A DNA stretch of 64,000 nucleotides from Ignavibacteriales bacterium (GTDB lineage: Bacteria > Bacteroidota > Ignavibacteria > Ignavibacteriales > Melioribacteraceae), in NCBI GenBank assembly GCA_020635285.1, contig JACKAB010000005.1, positions 62,001-126,000 on the forward strand, in the 5' to 3' direction. Made by a program: the position numbers and the translations under genes. Every line of letters begins with the position of its first letter. The stretch's first letter is position 1. Shown here in pieces: positions 19,621 to 30,346 of this stretch. The notes under the pieces are model-generated. The model did no database searches. It had not been told where the DNA came from and was given only the letters and a program-made list of their open reading frames with translations.

Positions 19621-21003
19621 ATGTTTAAAAACATAATTAAAAAAATACATTTTGTGGGAATTGGCGGAATTGGAATGAGCGGATTAGCTGAGATACTTGT
19701 TAATCAAGGTTTCAAAGTTTCCGGTTCTGATATGGCACTAACTGAAATTACCGAGAGGTTACAAAGTTTGGGCATGGAAATTTATGAAGGGCATGCAAAA
19801 GAAAATATTAAAGATGTCGATTTAGTAGTTTATTCATCGGCAGTTAACTTGGAAAATGCTGAAGTTAAAGAGGCAATTGAGAGAAAAATTCCTACAATTA
19901 AACGTGCTGAAATGCTAGCTGAAACAATGCGAATGAAAAACGGAATTGGAATTGCTGGAACTCATGGTAAAACTAGCACTACTTCAATGGTTGGTTTAGT
20001 TTTAACTGAAGGCGGAATTGATCCGACCATAATTGTTGGAGGAAAATTAAGCAGTCTTGGTGGAACCAATGCCCGATTGGGTAATGGAGAGTATATTGTT
20101 GTTGAGGCAGACGAATTTGACAGAACGTTTTTACAACTAACACCAAGTATTGCTGCAATTACAACTCTTGAAAAAGAACATCTTGATACTTACAAAGATT
20201 TGGATGATATAAAATCTGCATTTATTCAATTTGCAAACAAAGTCCCTTTTTACGGATTTGTTGTTTTATGTTTAGATGAACCTGCTCTACAAGATATAAT
20301 ACCAAAAATTAGAAAGACAATTATTACTTATGGTATATCACCTCAAGCAGATGTTCGGGCTGTGGATATTACATTTAATCAGAACCAGAGTGAGTACACT
20401 GTTATTTATAAAGGCGAAGAGCTTGGAAAAATAAAAATAAATTTACCCGGACTACACTATGTGAAAAATAGTTTGGTCGCAGTTACAATAGCAAAAGAAA
20501 TGGGCGTAAGCTTTGAAGTAATTAAAACTGCTTTGGGTGCTTTCTCAGGAGTTTACAGAAGATTTGAAAAAAAATATGATAACGGAATAATGGTAGTTGA
20601 TGATTATGCACATCACCCAACAGAAACCACAGCAACCTTAAATGGAATCAGAACTGGTTGGAAACGAAGACTTGTAGCCGTTTTTCAGCCTCATTTATAT
20701 TCTAGAACGAGAGATTTTTATGCTGAGTTTGGTAGATCATTTTTAAACTCTGATGTATTCATTTGCACAGATGTCTATCCCGCTAGAGAAAAGCCAATTG
20801 AAGGAATTAGCGGTAAAATGATTGCTGATGCTGCCAAAGATTTTGGACATAAAAATGTTTTTTATGAACCCGATAAAAATAATATTCCGGCTCTGTTAAG
20901 TAAAATTACTAAGCAAAATGATATAGTAATAACAATGGGTGCTGGAGATATCTGGAAATTTGGCGAAAAGTTTGTTGAAGAATTAAAGCAAAAAAATAAA
21001 TGA
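19621..21003 (+). CDS. murC: UDP-N-acetylmuramate:L-alanine ligase
   Basis: 460 residues. HFVGIGGIGMSGLAEIL at the N-terminus, the P-loop GIAGTHGKTSTTSM, VVEADEFDRTFLQL, DDYAHHPTETTATL and VFQPHLYSRTRDF are textbook MurC. It adds the first amino acid to UDP-MurNAc. It is followed directly (4-bp overlap) by ftsQ; murB and ddl, which often sit between murC and ftsQ, are absent. Confidence 0.97.
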   Translation: MFKNIIKKIHFVGIGGIGMSGLAEILVNQGFKVSGSDMALTEITERLQSLGMEIYEGHAKENIKDVDLVVYSSAVNLENAEVKEAIERKIPTIKRAEMLAETMRMKNGIGIAGTHGKTSTTSMVGLVLTEGGIDPTIIVGGKLSSLGGTNARLGNGEYIVVEADEFDRTFLQLTPSIAAITTLEKEHLDTYKDLDDIKSAFIQFANKVPFYGFVVLCLDEPALQDIIPKIRKTIITYGISPQADVRAVDITFNQNQSEYTVIYKGEELGKIKINLPGLHYVKNSLVAVTIAKEMGVSFEVIKTALGAFSGVYRRFEKKYDNGIMVVDDYAHHPTETTATLNGIRTGWKRRLVAVFQPHLYSRTRDFYAEFGRSFLNSDVFICTDVYPAREKPIEGISGKMIADAAKDFGHKNVFYEPDKNNIPALLSKITKQNDIVITMGAGDIWKFGEKFVEELKQKNK

Positions 21004-21767
21004 AAACAATAAGCAACATAAAGCATTCAATATTGCTAATAGTAGTTATATCAATACTGGTATTGCTTGCATTCTCTTTGGAGAAAAGCGAATTCAATAC
21101 AATTAATAGAATTGAAATTGAGGGTGGAAAATATTTAAGTGTTGCTCAGTATCTTGAAACTGCAAATCTTTCGAATATAAAAAATGATCCCAAAATTTCT
21201 ATAACAGTAATTCAAGATCGTCTAGAGAAACATCCATTTATTAGCAATATAGATATCTCGGTTGTTGAACGCGGATTAGTTAAAGCAACTCTGTACGAAA
21301 AAAAAATGGAAGCGGTCTTACTCGTAAATAATAAACAATTTATGATTACAGATGAAGCAGAAATTGTACCGTTACTTCCATCAACTCAAAGCATTGATTT
21401 GCCGGTGATTGTTAATTTAAGTCCTCAAGATGAAGTTGCTGTATTTCATCATGCAGCAAAATTTAAGGATTTAATGAAAGCCCTAAATATTATTACAGCT
21501 GCAGAACTTTACGATAAGGAATTGTGCGAACAAATATCAGAAATTAATTTAAATAAAGGTCAAAGTATAACTTTAACAGTTTCAGATTTACAAATGCCAA
21601 TTTACTTTGGCAATCAAAATGAAATTGAAAAAACTGTTTATCTATCAAAAATATTGAAACATTTGCGCGGAAATAATTTATCGCAATACTTGGATTATCT
21701 TGATCTAAGATTTAATGATCTTGTGTACTTAGGATTTGATAATAAATTAGTTGCAAATGAGGGAAAA
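21000..21767 (+). CDS. ftsQ: FtsQ/DivIB-like cell division protein (3' end unclear)
   Basis: About 255 residues: one TM helix at ~8-26, a POTRA domain (FNTINRIEIEGGKYLSVAQYL .. PFISNIDISVVERGLVKATLYEKK), and a C-terminal beta domain ending YLDLRFNDLVYLGF. FtsQ recruits and regulates the septal synthase. No stop codon occurs before the ftsA start: the ORF as given runs through the ftsA ATG at 21768. If the extra A in the following A-run is removed, FtsQ and FtsA become one open frame. A periplasm-ending FtsQ joined to cytoplasmic FtsA makes no topological sense, so a stop was probably lost to a second error near 21740-21760. The end given is the base before the ftsA ATG. Confidence 0.82.
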
Positions 21768-23013
21768 ATGAAAAAAAAATATTATAGCCGGTTTAGATTT
21801 AGGAACTACCAAAGTAGGTGCTGTAATTGCTGAACAACACGAGAATAAAATTGATATTCTTGGATTTGGAGTTGCGCCTTCCGACGGCTTGAATAGAGGT
21901 TTGGTTGCCAATATTGCTAAAACTGCCGAAGCTATTAAAGCTGCCATGACTATTGCTTCAAATCGTGCTGATATTGATATTAGAACTGTAAACGTTGGAG
22001 TTGCAGGGAGAACACATTACAAGTCTCCGACATAGAAATTATATAACTATAAATAATCCGGATAAAGAAATTACGCAAGCAGATATTGACAGATTAAAAG
22101 CCGATGTAAAGACAATTAGAATTCCTGAGGACAGACAAATTTTACATATCATTCCGGAAGAATTTTATATCGATCATCAAGGCGGAATTGAAAATCCAAT
22201 TGGAATGTGCGGAAGTAGATTAGAAGCATTGAATCATGTTGTACTTGCATCAGTTCCAGCAATGCAGAATATTAAAAAATCAGTAGAGCGAGCCGGCTAT
22301 ACAGTTCAAGATTATATTCTTCAGCCAATTGCATCTAGTGTTTCAGTGCTTGAGGAAAGCGAAAAAGATTTAGGCGTTGCTTTATAGATATTGGTGGCGG
22401 TACCACTGATATTGCTGTATTCCATGATAAGAGTATAAAATATACTAAGGTAATTGGAGTTGCTGGAAACCAAGTTACTAATGATATTAGAGAAACACTT
22501 GGAATTGTAACAGAAGAAGCAGAGAAGTTAAAGAAAGAACATGGGTATGCTTTAGAAGATGCAATTATTAAAGATGAAGATATATATACAAAAGGTGTTG
22601 GCGGAAGAGGAAATGTTAAAATTCCAATTTCATTGCTTACACAAATTATTCATTTAAGAATGAAAGAACTGTTTACGTTAATTGATAATGAATTGCGTCA
22701 AGCAGGATTTAAAAATAAAATAAAAGCCGGAATAGTATTAACCGGTGGTGGTTCTTTGTTAAATGGAATAACTCAATTAGCCGAAGAAATTTTTGGTTTA
22801 CCAACTAGAATTGGTTTGCCATTGGATTTAGGCGCTGGTTTATCAAACGAAATTGAGAGTCCCGAATTTGCGACTGTGGCTGGTTTAATAAGGGGAGTAC
22901 CAGGTACAACTAGTTCTCAAGCAATGTTTAACATTAAAACAAAAACAAAGGTTAACAATTTAGCAATAGGTAAATTTTTTAAGAAAGTACAAGAGTTTTT
23001 TGACGAATTATAA
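21768..23013 (+). CDS. ftsA: Cell division protein FtsA, three frameshifts
   Basis: Actin-like ATPase that tethers FtsZ to the membrane. The start ATG lies in GGGAAAAATGAAA. The A-run at 21771-21779 has one A too many; corrected, it reads IIAGLDLGTTKVGAVIAE, the FtsA phosphate-1 motif. Further breaks lie near 22006-22010 (resuming GEHITSLRHRNYITI) and near 22380 (resuming DIGGGTTDIAVF, phosphate-2). The adenosine motif GIVLTGGGSLLNG and the C-terminal amphipathic helix region (IGKFFKKVQEFFDEL) are intact. About 414 residues once corrected, as expected. It sits 26 bp before ftsZ. Confidence 0.92.
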
Positions 23014-23039
23014 ACTAACAAACAACAAGGAGGATTCAC

Positions 23040-24305
23040 ATGGCGAATTTTTTAACACTGGACAGAGAAGAAATACTTTCTGCACAACTAAAAGTAGTTG
23101 GTGTTGGCGGCGGCGGCTGTAATGCAATTGAAAGTATGATGCTGAAGGGATTAAAAGGCGTTGAGTACGTGGCAGTTAACACCGATGCACAAGTTCTTAA
23201 AATGAGCAGCGCAAATTATAAAATTCAAATTGGTACTAACATTACAAGGGGATTAGGTGCTGGTGCAGATCCTAATGTTGGACGTAAAGCTATTGAGGAA
23301 GATAGAGAAAAAATTACAAAAATTTTAGAAGGCAGCGATATGGTTTTTGTAACTGCTGGAATGGGCGGCGGAACTGGTACCGGCGGCGCTCCTGTAGTTG
23401 CTGCAATTGCAAAAAGTCTTGGTGCACTTGTTATTGGCATTGTGACAAAACCTTTTAAGTGGGAAGGTAAACGTAGAATGTTAAATGCAGAAGAAGGAAT
23501 ACATGATTTAAGAAGAAGTGTTGATAGTTTAATTGTAATCCCTAATGATAGACTTTTAAGCATTCTAGATGCAACAGTATCAGCACGAACTGCATTTGAA
23601 AAGCCAAATGAAGTTTTGCATGATGCCACAAGAGGTATTGCAGATATCATTACAATTCCTGGAATAATTAATGTTGACTTTGCAGATGTAAGATCGGTCA
23701 TGAATTCAAGTGGTGAAGCAATGATGGGATCCGGCACAGCAAGTGGAGAAAACAGAGCTATAGAAGCTGCGCAAAAAGCAATTTCATCACCTTTGTTAGA
23801 TGGTATAAGCATTAAAGGTGCTAAGAATATATTACTTAATGTTACTGGTTCAGATGATTTAACTATGCAAGAAATTGATGAAGGTAATAAAGTTATATAT
23901 GAAGCAGCCGGCGAAGAAGCTAATGTTATTTTCGGTTGGGTTAGCAAAGAAGAAATGAATGACAGTGTCTCTTATACAGTAATTGCAACCGGATTTGGAG
24001 ATAGCCATAAGACAGAAAGCAAATTCGTTGCTGAGAAAAAAGAAATTAAAAAAGAAAAAGAAGATAAATTTGCAGGTTATACTGTTGAAAATTTTGATAT
24101 TCCAGCAGCTCAAGAGGAATTGGATACTCCTACAATTTTTAGGGTAAAAGGAACAAATAAAATATTACCAGAAGAAAAAAATGTTCCAAGAAGCGGATTT
24201 AAAATTGAACAATTAGACGCTTTTGAAACCGTTAAAGCAGAAGAAAATAAAGACGATAAAAGAGAAAGAGGCGGTTCATCTTTTCTTAGAATGATGATGG
24301 ACTAA
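23040..24305 (+). CDS. ftsZ: Cell division GTPase FtsZ
   Basis: 421 residues, preceded by a strong AAGGAGG site. The GTP-binding KVVGVGGGGCNAIE, the tubulin signature GGGTGTGGAPVVA, and the T7-type loop NVDFADVRSVM are present. FtsZ polymerises into the division ring. A conserved-peptide-like LDTPTIFRVK lies near residue 360, but about 50 further residues follow (ending SSFLRMMMD), so the protein has two candidate C-terminal motifs rather than one at the very end. It is the last gene of the dcw cluster, with a hairpin terminator 10 bp beyond the stop. Confidence 0.98.
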   Translation: MANFLTLDREEILSAQLKVVGVGGGGCNAIESMMLKGLKGVEYVAVNTDAQVLKMSSANYKIQIGTNITRGLGAGADPNVGRKAIEEDREKITKILEGSDMVFVTAGMGGGTGTGGAPVVAAIAKSLGALVIGIVTKPFKWEGKRRMLNAEEGIHDLRRSVDSLIVIPNDRLLSILDATVSARTAFEKPNEVLHDATRGIADIITIPGIINVDFADVRSVMNSSGEAMMGSGTASGENRAIEAAQKAISSPLLDGISIKGAKNILLNVTGSDDLTMQEIDEGNKVIYEAAGEEANVIFGWVSKEEMNDSVSYTVIATGFGDSHKTESKFVAEKKEIKKEKEDKFAGYTVENFDIPAAQEELDTPTIFRVKGTNKILPEEKNVPRSGFKIEQLDAFETVKAEENKDDKRERGGSSFLRMMMD

Positions 24306-24315
24306 AATAAAAATT

Positions 24316-24387
24316 AAAAAGGCTGGCTATTTCATCCTTGTTGTTGGTGATCTCGTCAATTACCCAAGAAATCAGCTCAGCCTTTTT
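24316..24387 (+). terminator. Long hairpin terminator of the dcw cluster
   Basis: AAAAAGGCTG (24316-24325) pairs with CAGCCTTTTT (24378-24387). The stem extends inward as GCT/AGC and ATTTC/GAAAT with single-base bulges, enclosing ~33 nt that can form a further small hairpin. It ends in a T-run, so it fits a Rho-independent terminator, but the long structured apex is unusual and could also be a processed small RNA. Confidence 0.7.
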
Positions 24388-24528
24388 ATTATTTGCAAAT
24401 ATATAAAAATTTGAATAATTCTTTTAATTTGAAATAGTTACCTATTTTTACGTTCAATTCTTACTTCACTTCTTGTTTTTTATTACAGATAATAATTATT
24501 AAATTAAAGATTGAAAAAAACGGAATTT

Positions 24529-25253
24529 ATGAAAAAAAGCATAATTATAATTCTCCTTTTTACATCTTTTATATTTGCCCAATCTGAAAATCAAATTGGA
24601 TGGATAGCAAAATTTGGAGGAGCCGGCGGATTTTCTCCAATTATTTTGTTTCCTAATTTTGATGACATTAACGCAAACATTACCCAATTAGGAATGAAAG
24701 AATTAAGTGGACCCATCTATGCTTGGGGTGGTGGTGGATATGCATATGTTATGATTATTGACAATCTTCGTATGGGGGAATTGGATTTAGTGGTTTACAA
24801 TCTGAAACCAGTAATGTGAATGGTTTTGATAATGAAGTAGTTTATTCCCTTGGAGGTGGTGCTGCAACAATTGAATACACTATGCCGTTTGTAAAAAATA
24901 TGGCTTTATCTGCTGGTATTATGATTGGTGGTGGTTCTTTGGATATTGATATCTATCAGAATTCGGGTGAAGTTAACTGGAATAATATTTGGCAAAAAGT
25001 TATAGAAAATGAGAATGATGATAATAAAAATTATAACTTAAGTAACTCGTTTTTCTTAATTTCACCAACTGTTAACATTGATGTGCCTGTAAATAGATTC
25101 ATTGCAATTCGTGCTGGTCTGGGATATCAATTTACATTGGGCAGTAATTGGGAATCAGCAAACGGAAAACAATTGAATAATGTTCCATCAAGTTTTAACG
25201 GGGATGGATTTTTTATACAAACAGGAATTTATATAGGACTTTTTGCATTTTAA
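24529..25253 (+). CDS. Secreted/outer-membrane beta-barrel-like protein, one frameshift
   Basis: About 241 residues once corrected. The start at ATG 24529 gives a clean signal peptide (KKSIIIILLFTSFIFAQ, cleavage near residue 16-17); a TTG at 24511 would add six charged residues. The remainder is Gly/aromatic-rich with alternating hydrophobic strands (GPIYAWGGGGYAYVMI, FIAIRAGLGYQFTLG) ending in Phe, which suggests a small outer-membrane barrel. The frame breaks at the G-run 24774-24778: one added G gives GGIGFSGLQSETSNVNGFDNE, continuous with the downstream half. I do not recognise a specific family. It lies between ftsZ and the polysaccharide genes, 4 bp before rfbB. Confidence 0.65.
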
Positions 25254-25257
25254 AAAT

Positions 25258-26271
25258 ATGAAAACAATATTAGTAACTGGCGGTGCTGGATTTATTGGGA
25301 GTAATTATATCAACTCAGTTTTAAGTGAACGGGATGATTTTAAGATTGTTAACATTGATAAACTCACCTATGCAGGCAATTTAGAAAATCTAAAATCTGT
25401 TCAAGCAAATAAAAATTATTCCTTTGTAAAAGGTGATATTACAAATGCAGAGCTTATTGATTATTTATTTCAAAAGTATAAATTTGATTTTGTTGTAAAC
25501 TTTGCTGCTGAATCTCATGTTGATAGAAGTATTCTTGGCTCTGAAATATTTTTCACTACCAATGTGATTGGAACTAATGTTCTGCTCGAAGCTGCAAAAA
25601 GATTTGGAGTTGAAAAGTTTTTGCAAGTTTCAACAGATGAAGTTTATGGAAGTCTTGGCGCAACTGGTTTGTTCACTGAGCAAACTCCGCTTTCGCCAAA
25701 TAGTCCATATTCATCAAGTAAAGCTTCTGCCGATATGATGGCACTTTCATTTTATCACACTTATGATTTACCAGTGGTAATTACAAGATGTTCAAATAAT
25801 TATGGTCAGTTTCAGTTTCCTGAGAAATTAATTCCCCTTATGATTATAAATGCACTTAACAACAAAAAACTACCAGTTTATGGCGATGGTATGAATGTGA
25901 GAGATTGGATTTACGTGATTGATCACAATAAAGCAATTAGTTTGGTTTTGGAAAAAGGTAAAGTTGGTGAAGTTTATAACATTGGTGCAAGCAGAGAAAT
26001 GCCAAATATTAAAATCGTAAAACTGATTTTAGATAAGCTTGGCAAGGATGAAACTTTAATTGAATATGTAACGGACAGACTTGGACATGATAGAAGATAT
26101 GCAATTGATTCAAGTAAAATTCAAAATGAGCTTGGATGGTCACCAAAATTTAATTTTGAAAGTGCAATAGAAAATACCATAGATTGGTATTTAGATAATA
26201 AAAATTGGTGGGAAAAAATTATTAACGGAAGTTATAAAGATTATTATCAAACACAATATGGGAAACGATAA
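25258..26271 (+). CDS. rfbB: dTDP-glucose 4,6-dehydratase
   Basis: Starting at ATG 25258 the protein has 337 residues. TGGAGFIGSNYINS is the NAD-binding motif, FAAESHVDRSI the family loop, STDEVYG the catalytic Thr-Asp-Glu, and YSSSK the Tyr-Lys pair. RCSNNYGQFQFPEKLIPLM and GDGMNVRDWIYV are highly conserved in RmlB. The enzyme makes dTDP-4-keto-6-deoxyglucose, a precursor of rhamnose and amino-deoxy sugars. The other rml genes (rfbA, rfbC, rfbD) are not in this window. It overlaps the exporter gene by 14 bp. Confidence 0.94.
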   Translation: MKTILVTGGAGFIGSNYINSVLSERDDFKIVNIDKLTYAGNLENLKSVQANKNYSFVKGDITNAELIDYLFQKYKFDFVVNFAAESHVDRSILGSEIFFTTNVIGTNVLLEAAKRFGVEKFLQVSTDEVYGSLGATGLFTEQTPLSPNSPYSSSKASADMMALSFYHTYDLPVVITRCSNNYGQFQFPEKLIPLMIINALNNKKLPVYGDGMNVRDWIYVIDHNKAISLVLEKGKVGEVYNIGASREMPNIKIVKLILDKLGKDETLIEYVTDRLGHDRRYAIDSSKIQNELGWSPKFNFESAIENTIDWYLDNKNWWEKIINGSYKDYYQTQYGKR

Positions 26272-27737
26272 ATTGTTTAATAAAAGCTTGCAAATAATTA
26301 TTGCAATATTATTTTTTGCATTTTTAAAAAATACTTCTGCGCAATCTTCAAAAAAAAATGATGAAAGTGATTCAAGACTACAATCATTTTATTTGAAATG
26401 TAACAATTGGAGGAGATTTCCCGTTAGCTGGCACTTATCCGGCTTCTAGAACGGAAAGAGTAGACCAATTTATTACAAGAATTTCTAGTGAATACAAAGC
26501 CGAAATATTTAGAACAACACCTGATGAAAAATTACTCGGTTTATTAAAATCCAATATTGATAATTTTGCCAAAAGAGATATTATCTTAAAAAGATTTTCT
26601 GGTGAAGAAATTAAAATTGATTTAGTAAAATTTAGAGCAACCGGTGATTTCAGTTTTAATCCATATCTCAATAACGACGATGTAATAATTTTTTCCTGCT
26701 TTGGATTTGGAAAGAAATTTTATTGATATTTCCGGTGCTGTAAACAAGGAAGTTAAATTTCAATTTGTTGATGGTGATAAACTTTCTGATGCAATTTTAT
26801 TTGCAAGAGGACTAAATCCAGCATATACAAATATTGATAGCGCACAAATCTCACGATTAAGTAATAATGGCTTGAATGAACAATTACTAAATTTTAGTTT
26901 AAGTGAAAATCCAATCCTTTTGAGAGGGATAGAATTAAAATTTTAAGTGATGAAAATAAGAAGAAGGATTACAGTGTTTTGGTATTGGGCGAAGTTAAAA
27001 GACCAGGAAAATTTATATAACTCAAAATAATACCACTCTTTCAGAAGTTATTAAAAAGGCTGGTGGAATAACAGAGAGAATGCATCATTAAAATTTGCTG
27101 AATTTATTAGGAATTATAATACAATTTCAATATTGCAAAAAAAAGCGATTGAACAAAAACTAAATGGAGTTGAATTAAGTTTAGATGAAGAGCAAAAACT
27201 TCTAAATATTAAAAGCCTGGAACTTCTTAAAATGTATAGATCGGCTAATATAACATTAGAAGATACTTTATTTTTTAACATTGATAATTCGCTGCGAGTT
27301 CTAGAAGGATATTCCCAAATTGATTTCAGAAATTTAAATGATCCGGCATCATTGGAAAGTAATTATATAGTAAAAGACGGAGATGCAATTGTGATTCCTG
27401 AAGCACGAAATGAAATTTATGTTTGGGGCGGAGTTGGCAATAGCGGTTATTATAAATTTGACGAAAAAAAAGTGTGAAAGATTATATTGATGGTGCGGGA
27501 GGTTATTCTGAAATTGCTGAAGGCGATGATGAGCTTTATTTGATTAAAGGAAATCAAGAGAGTGGATTAATGTAACTGAAACTGAAAAATCTTTAATAGA
27601 ACCGGGTGATTATCTTTATGTTAAAAAAGATCCACCACAGAGCACAGGATTTTATTTGCAGAGAATAGCAACAGTTGCTAGTATTATTGGATCCGTTGCA
27701 ACAGTCTATTTACTTTTTAACACAGATAGGAAAATAA
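26258..27737 (+). CDS. SLBB-domain polysaccharide export protein (Wza-like), multiply frameshifted
   Basis: Reading across at least six breaks gives an outer-membrane exporter of roughly 490 residues. A signal peptide (IIIAILFFAFLKNTSAQ) comes first. A region reading GDFPLAGTYPASRTERVDQFI resembles an SLBB repeat, then comes VLVLGEVKRPGKIYITQ..TTLSEVIKKAGGIT (SLBB), a second SLBB-like EIYVWGGVGNSGYYKF..VKDYIDGAGGYSE, and a C-terminal TM helix (IATVASIIGSVATVYLLF). Breaks occur near 26395, 26700, 26935, 27018, 27470 and 27562. The end is approximate: the frame as given runs to 27828, but a one-A correction yields DRK-stop at 27737. Partners are the Wzz-like and Wzy-like genes next door. Confidence 0.75.
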
Positions 27738-27797
27738 AATTTTATAGCAGACTTAATTATTATTTTATCATAATTTTCAAAATAAAACAGAGTTTTA

Positions 27798-29006
27798 ATG
27801 AAAGAGAACCTAACTTTTACAGATTATCTTAGTGTACTTTTATAAGTGGAAAAAGTTTTTAATAATAAATTTATTGATAGTTGGAATAATTGCAACAACT
27901 ATATCATTTTTAATTCCTAAAACTTATAGAGCAACAGCAGCAGTCATTTTAGCACCGGAAAGTAGTATGGGGTTAGGTGGATTAAGTGGATTAATTTCAG
28001 GTGGTTCAACAATGTCTTTGGGTGCCAAAATTATTTGGAATGTCTTCTACTGATGAGGATTTAATTCTTGGATTGTTAAACAGTAGGACAATTATTGAAA
28101 AAAGTAGTGAATAAATTTAACCTCTATGAATATTATGATGAGGATGAAGAGCGAAATTACGATAAGTTAATTAAAAGTATGTCTGGTGATTTATCTTTTG
28201 AACCGAATGAATACGGTATGGTTGAAATAAGTGTTGTTAACAAAAAGTCCAGAACTAAGTGCTGAAATAGCAAATTATTTTGTCTATTTAGCAGATAGTG
28301 TAAATATTGAGCTTGCTATTAGAAATGCAAAAAAATAATAGAATTTTTGTGGAAAGAAGATATCAAAAAACATTGATGATTTGAAAAGTGCAGAAGATTC
28401 GATGTATACTTTTCAAAAAAAGTATGGAATATTTGCGGTGCCTGAACAACTTGAGGCATCTGTAAAAGCAGCTGCAGAGATTGAGGGTTTGTTAACACAA
28501 AGAGAACTTATGCTTGATATGTTAAAAGCAACAAGTGGAGAAAGTTCGCCTCAATACACAAACCTACTTTCAGAAGTAACTGTTTTAAGAAAAAAAGTTA
28601 ATGAGCTAAAATATGCTGACAAACTATCTCCACTTCAAATGTTTTATTTCCATTTAAAAAAAAGCCCTGATATGATTATTGAATATTATAGATTATTTAG
28701 AGAAGTAGAAATTCAAAGTAAGATTATGGAATTCTCATTACCAATATTCGAACAAGCAAAACTTGATGAACAAAAAGTATACCAACATTATTAGTTGTCG
28801 ATAAAGCTGTTGCGCCTCAATTGAAATATTCTCCGAAGAAATCTGTAATCATTCTTGGTTCATTATTCCTATTAAGTTTTATTTTAATTCCTTTAGTTTT
28901 TGCAAATGAAAAAGTTATCGGATTAGAAAAGTATGATAATATTATTCAGCAAAAGCAATCTAATTTTGCAAATAGAATAATAAAATTATACAAAATGAAA
29001 TTCTGA
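27798..29006 (+). CDS. Wzz/GNVR-type polysaccharide co-polymerase, multiply frameshifted
   Basis: About 400 residues once corrected, with the typical two-TM layout. ATG 27798 gives KENLTFTDYLSVLYKWKKF, then TM1 (LIINLLIVGIIATTISFLI), the PKTYRATAAVILAPESS beta-domain start, a long periplasmic coiled coil (SAEDSMYTFQKKYGIF..), a proline-rich segment before TM2 (AVAPQLKYSPKKSVIILGSLFLLSFILIPLVF). No C-terminal kinase domain is present, so this is a PCP-1/2b-like chain-length regulator. Frame breaks lie near 27838, 28030, 28092, 28243, 28330 and 28788, mostly at A or T runs. Confidence 0.78.
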
Positions 29007-29013
29007 GAATGTT

Positions 29014-30329
29014 ATGAGTTTACTACTTGTATTTGTAACAACAATATTAGGAATGATTCTTGGAAAAATGATTTTTAAGAATTGGGTTAATCATCTCACC
29101 ATGTATTCAATTATTATGGGTGGATTAACTTTTCTATACGAATTAAAACTGCTAGCATATCCGGATATTATTCCCTTGCTTGGTTCTTCCTTTTTGCTTC
29201 TTTTTTTATCTTTTGTTTTGGGTATTATTACTTTTCTGAGCGCAAAAAACTTAAATCACGGATGGTCGCTCAACCTGCCAAAGACTGATTTATATTTACC
29301 AATATTTGCTGATAAAGGTAAAATGCTAAAATACTCTGTGATTTTTTTTTTAGTTTAATTGGTTTGTTTGTTGCACTTCAGCGCTGGTATGTGTTAATAG
29401 GAATGTTCGGAAGCATTGAGGCAGTTTTATTGAAAGCAGCAGTTATTTATAGAATGAATGTAAATGGAGAAATAAAGGAATTTATACCTATTCTTCCTGC
29501 TTTTATTTACGTTGGAGTTTTTCTATCTGGTGTTTATACTGCTTATAGAGGGAAATTTTCGTTTTTATCATTTTTCCCAATTCTATGTATAATACTTAAA
29601 GAATTGACTTATTTTGGGAGAGGAGAAATGTTTTTCTCGACAATGCAATTCCTGGTTACATTTTTTTCTATTTAGAAGCCTATTAAATACAGATAAAAAA
29701 AAACGCTTCAAATTTTCTATTAAAAATGCTACATTAGCTGCTGCTGTTTTACTTGTTATACTTCTTATTACTGCTGCTTCTGTTGTTCGTACTTTTAGAG
29801 GTGTTAATGAAAAATTTTCCGGTACAAGTGGTCAGTTAAAATCAATGCAAGAAAATGTAATATTAACCCCTTCAGTATATTTATATTTAAGTAGCGATAT
29901 TCGGAGTTTTTAGTAAATATCTGGAACTTGAAAAAGAATTTGCTAATTTTGGACAAAATAGTTTTAGACTAGTTTATGATATTCTTGCAAGTTTAAAATT
30001 AGCGGAAAAACCTTCTTTTTTCAAAAGGGTTACTATATTCCGATGTGGACGAATACAGGAACTTATATTAGAGAACTTCATGCAGATTTTGGAACAACTG
30101 GTGTTCTGTTAGTTCCTTATTTATTAGGATTAATAATTACATGGTTGTGGTTTAAGTTTCACGAAAATAAAAGTTTATTTACTTTGGTTTTTTTGGTGTA
30201 CCTTTATATTATTATTGGGTTCACTTTTTTAATGATGGTTACAAGACTAAATCAATGGTTTTTAGCCAATTTTTAACACTTCTTTTTTTACCAATTCTAA
30301 TAGATTATCAATCCGCAATTCAAAAGTAA
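29014..30329 (+). CDS. O-antigen/oligosaccharide repeat-unit polymerase-like membrane protein (Wzy), frameshifted
   Basis: A polytopic membrane protein of ~430 residues after joining five fragments, with about ten hydrophobic helices. A periplasmic-loop-like section around 29900-30090 contains FSKYLELEKEFANFGQNSFRLVYDIL and IPMWTNTGTYIRELHADFGTTGVLL, which resembles the conserved region of O-antigen polymerases. Breaks lie near 29342-29352, 29660, 29900, 30017 and 30262. The last frame ends at the TAA 30327-30329. Wzy proteins are poorly conserved, so the role rests on topology plus the neighbouring Wza-, Wzz- and Wzx-like genes. Confidence 0.65.
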
Positions 30330-30346
30330 AATTAATCTGCTAATTC

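Noticed and set aside
21768..22400. Programmed ribosomal frameshifting in ftsA
   Set aside because: Three separate breaks in one gene, one not at a slippery sequence, and no stimulatory structure noticed; consensus error is simpler.
23225..23947. 240-codon open frame on the reverse strand inside ftsZ
   Set aside because: It lies wholly antisense to a well-conserved gene, has no RBS and a composition expected from the complement of Gly/Ala/Ile-rich codons.
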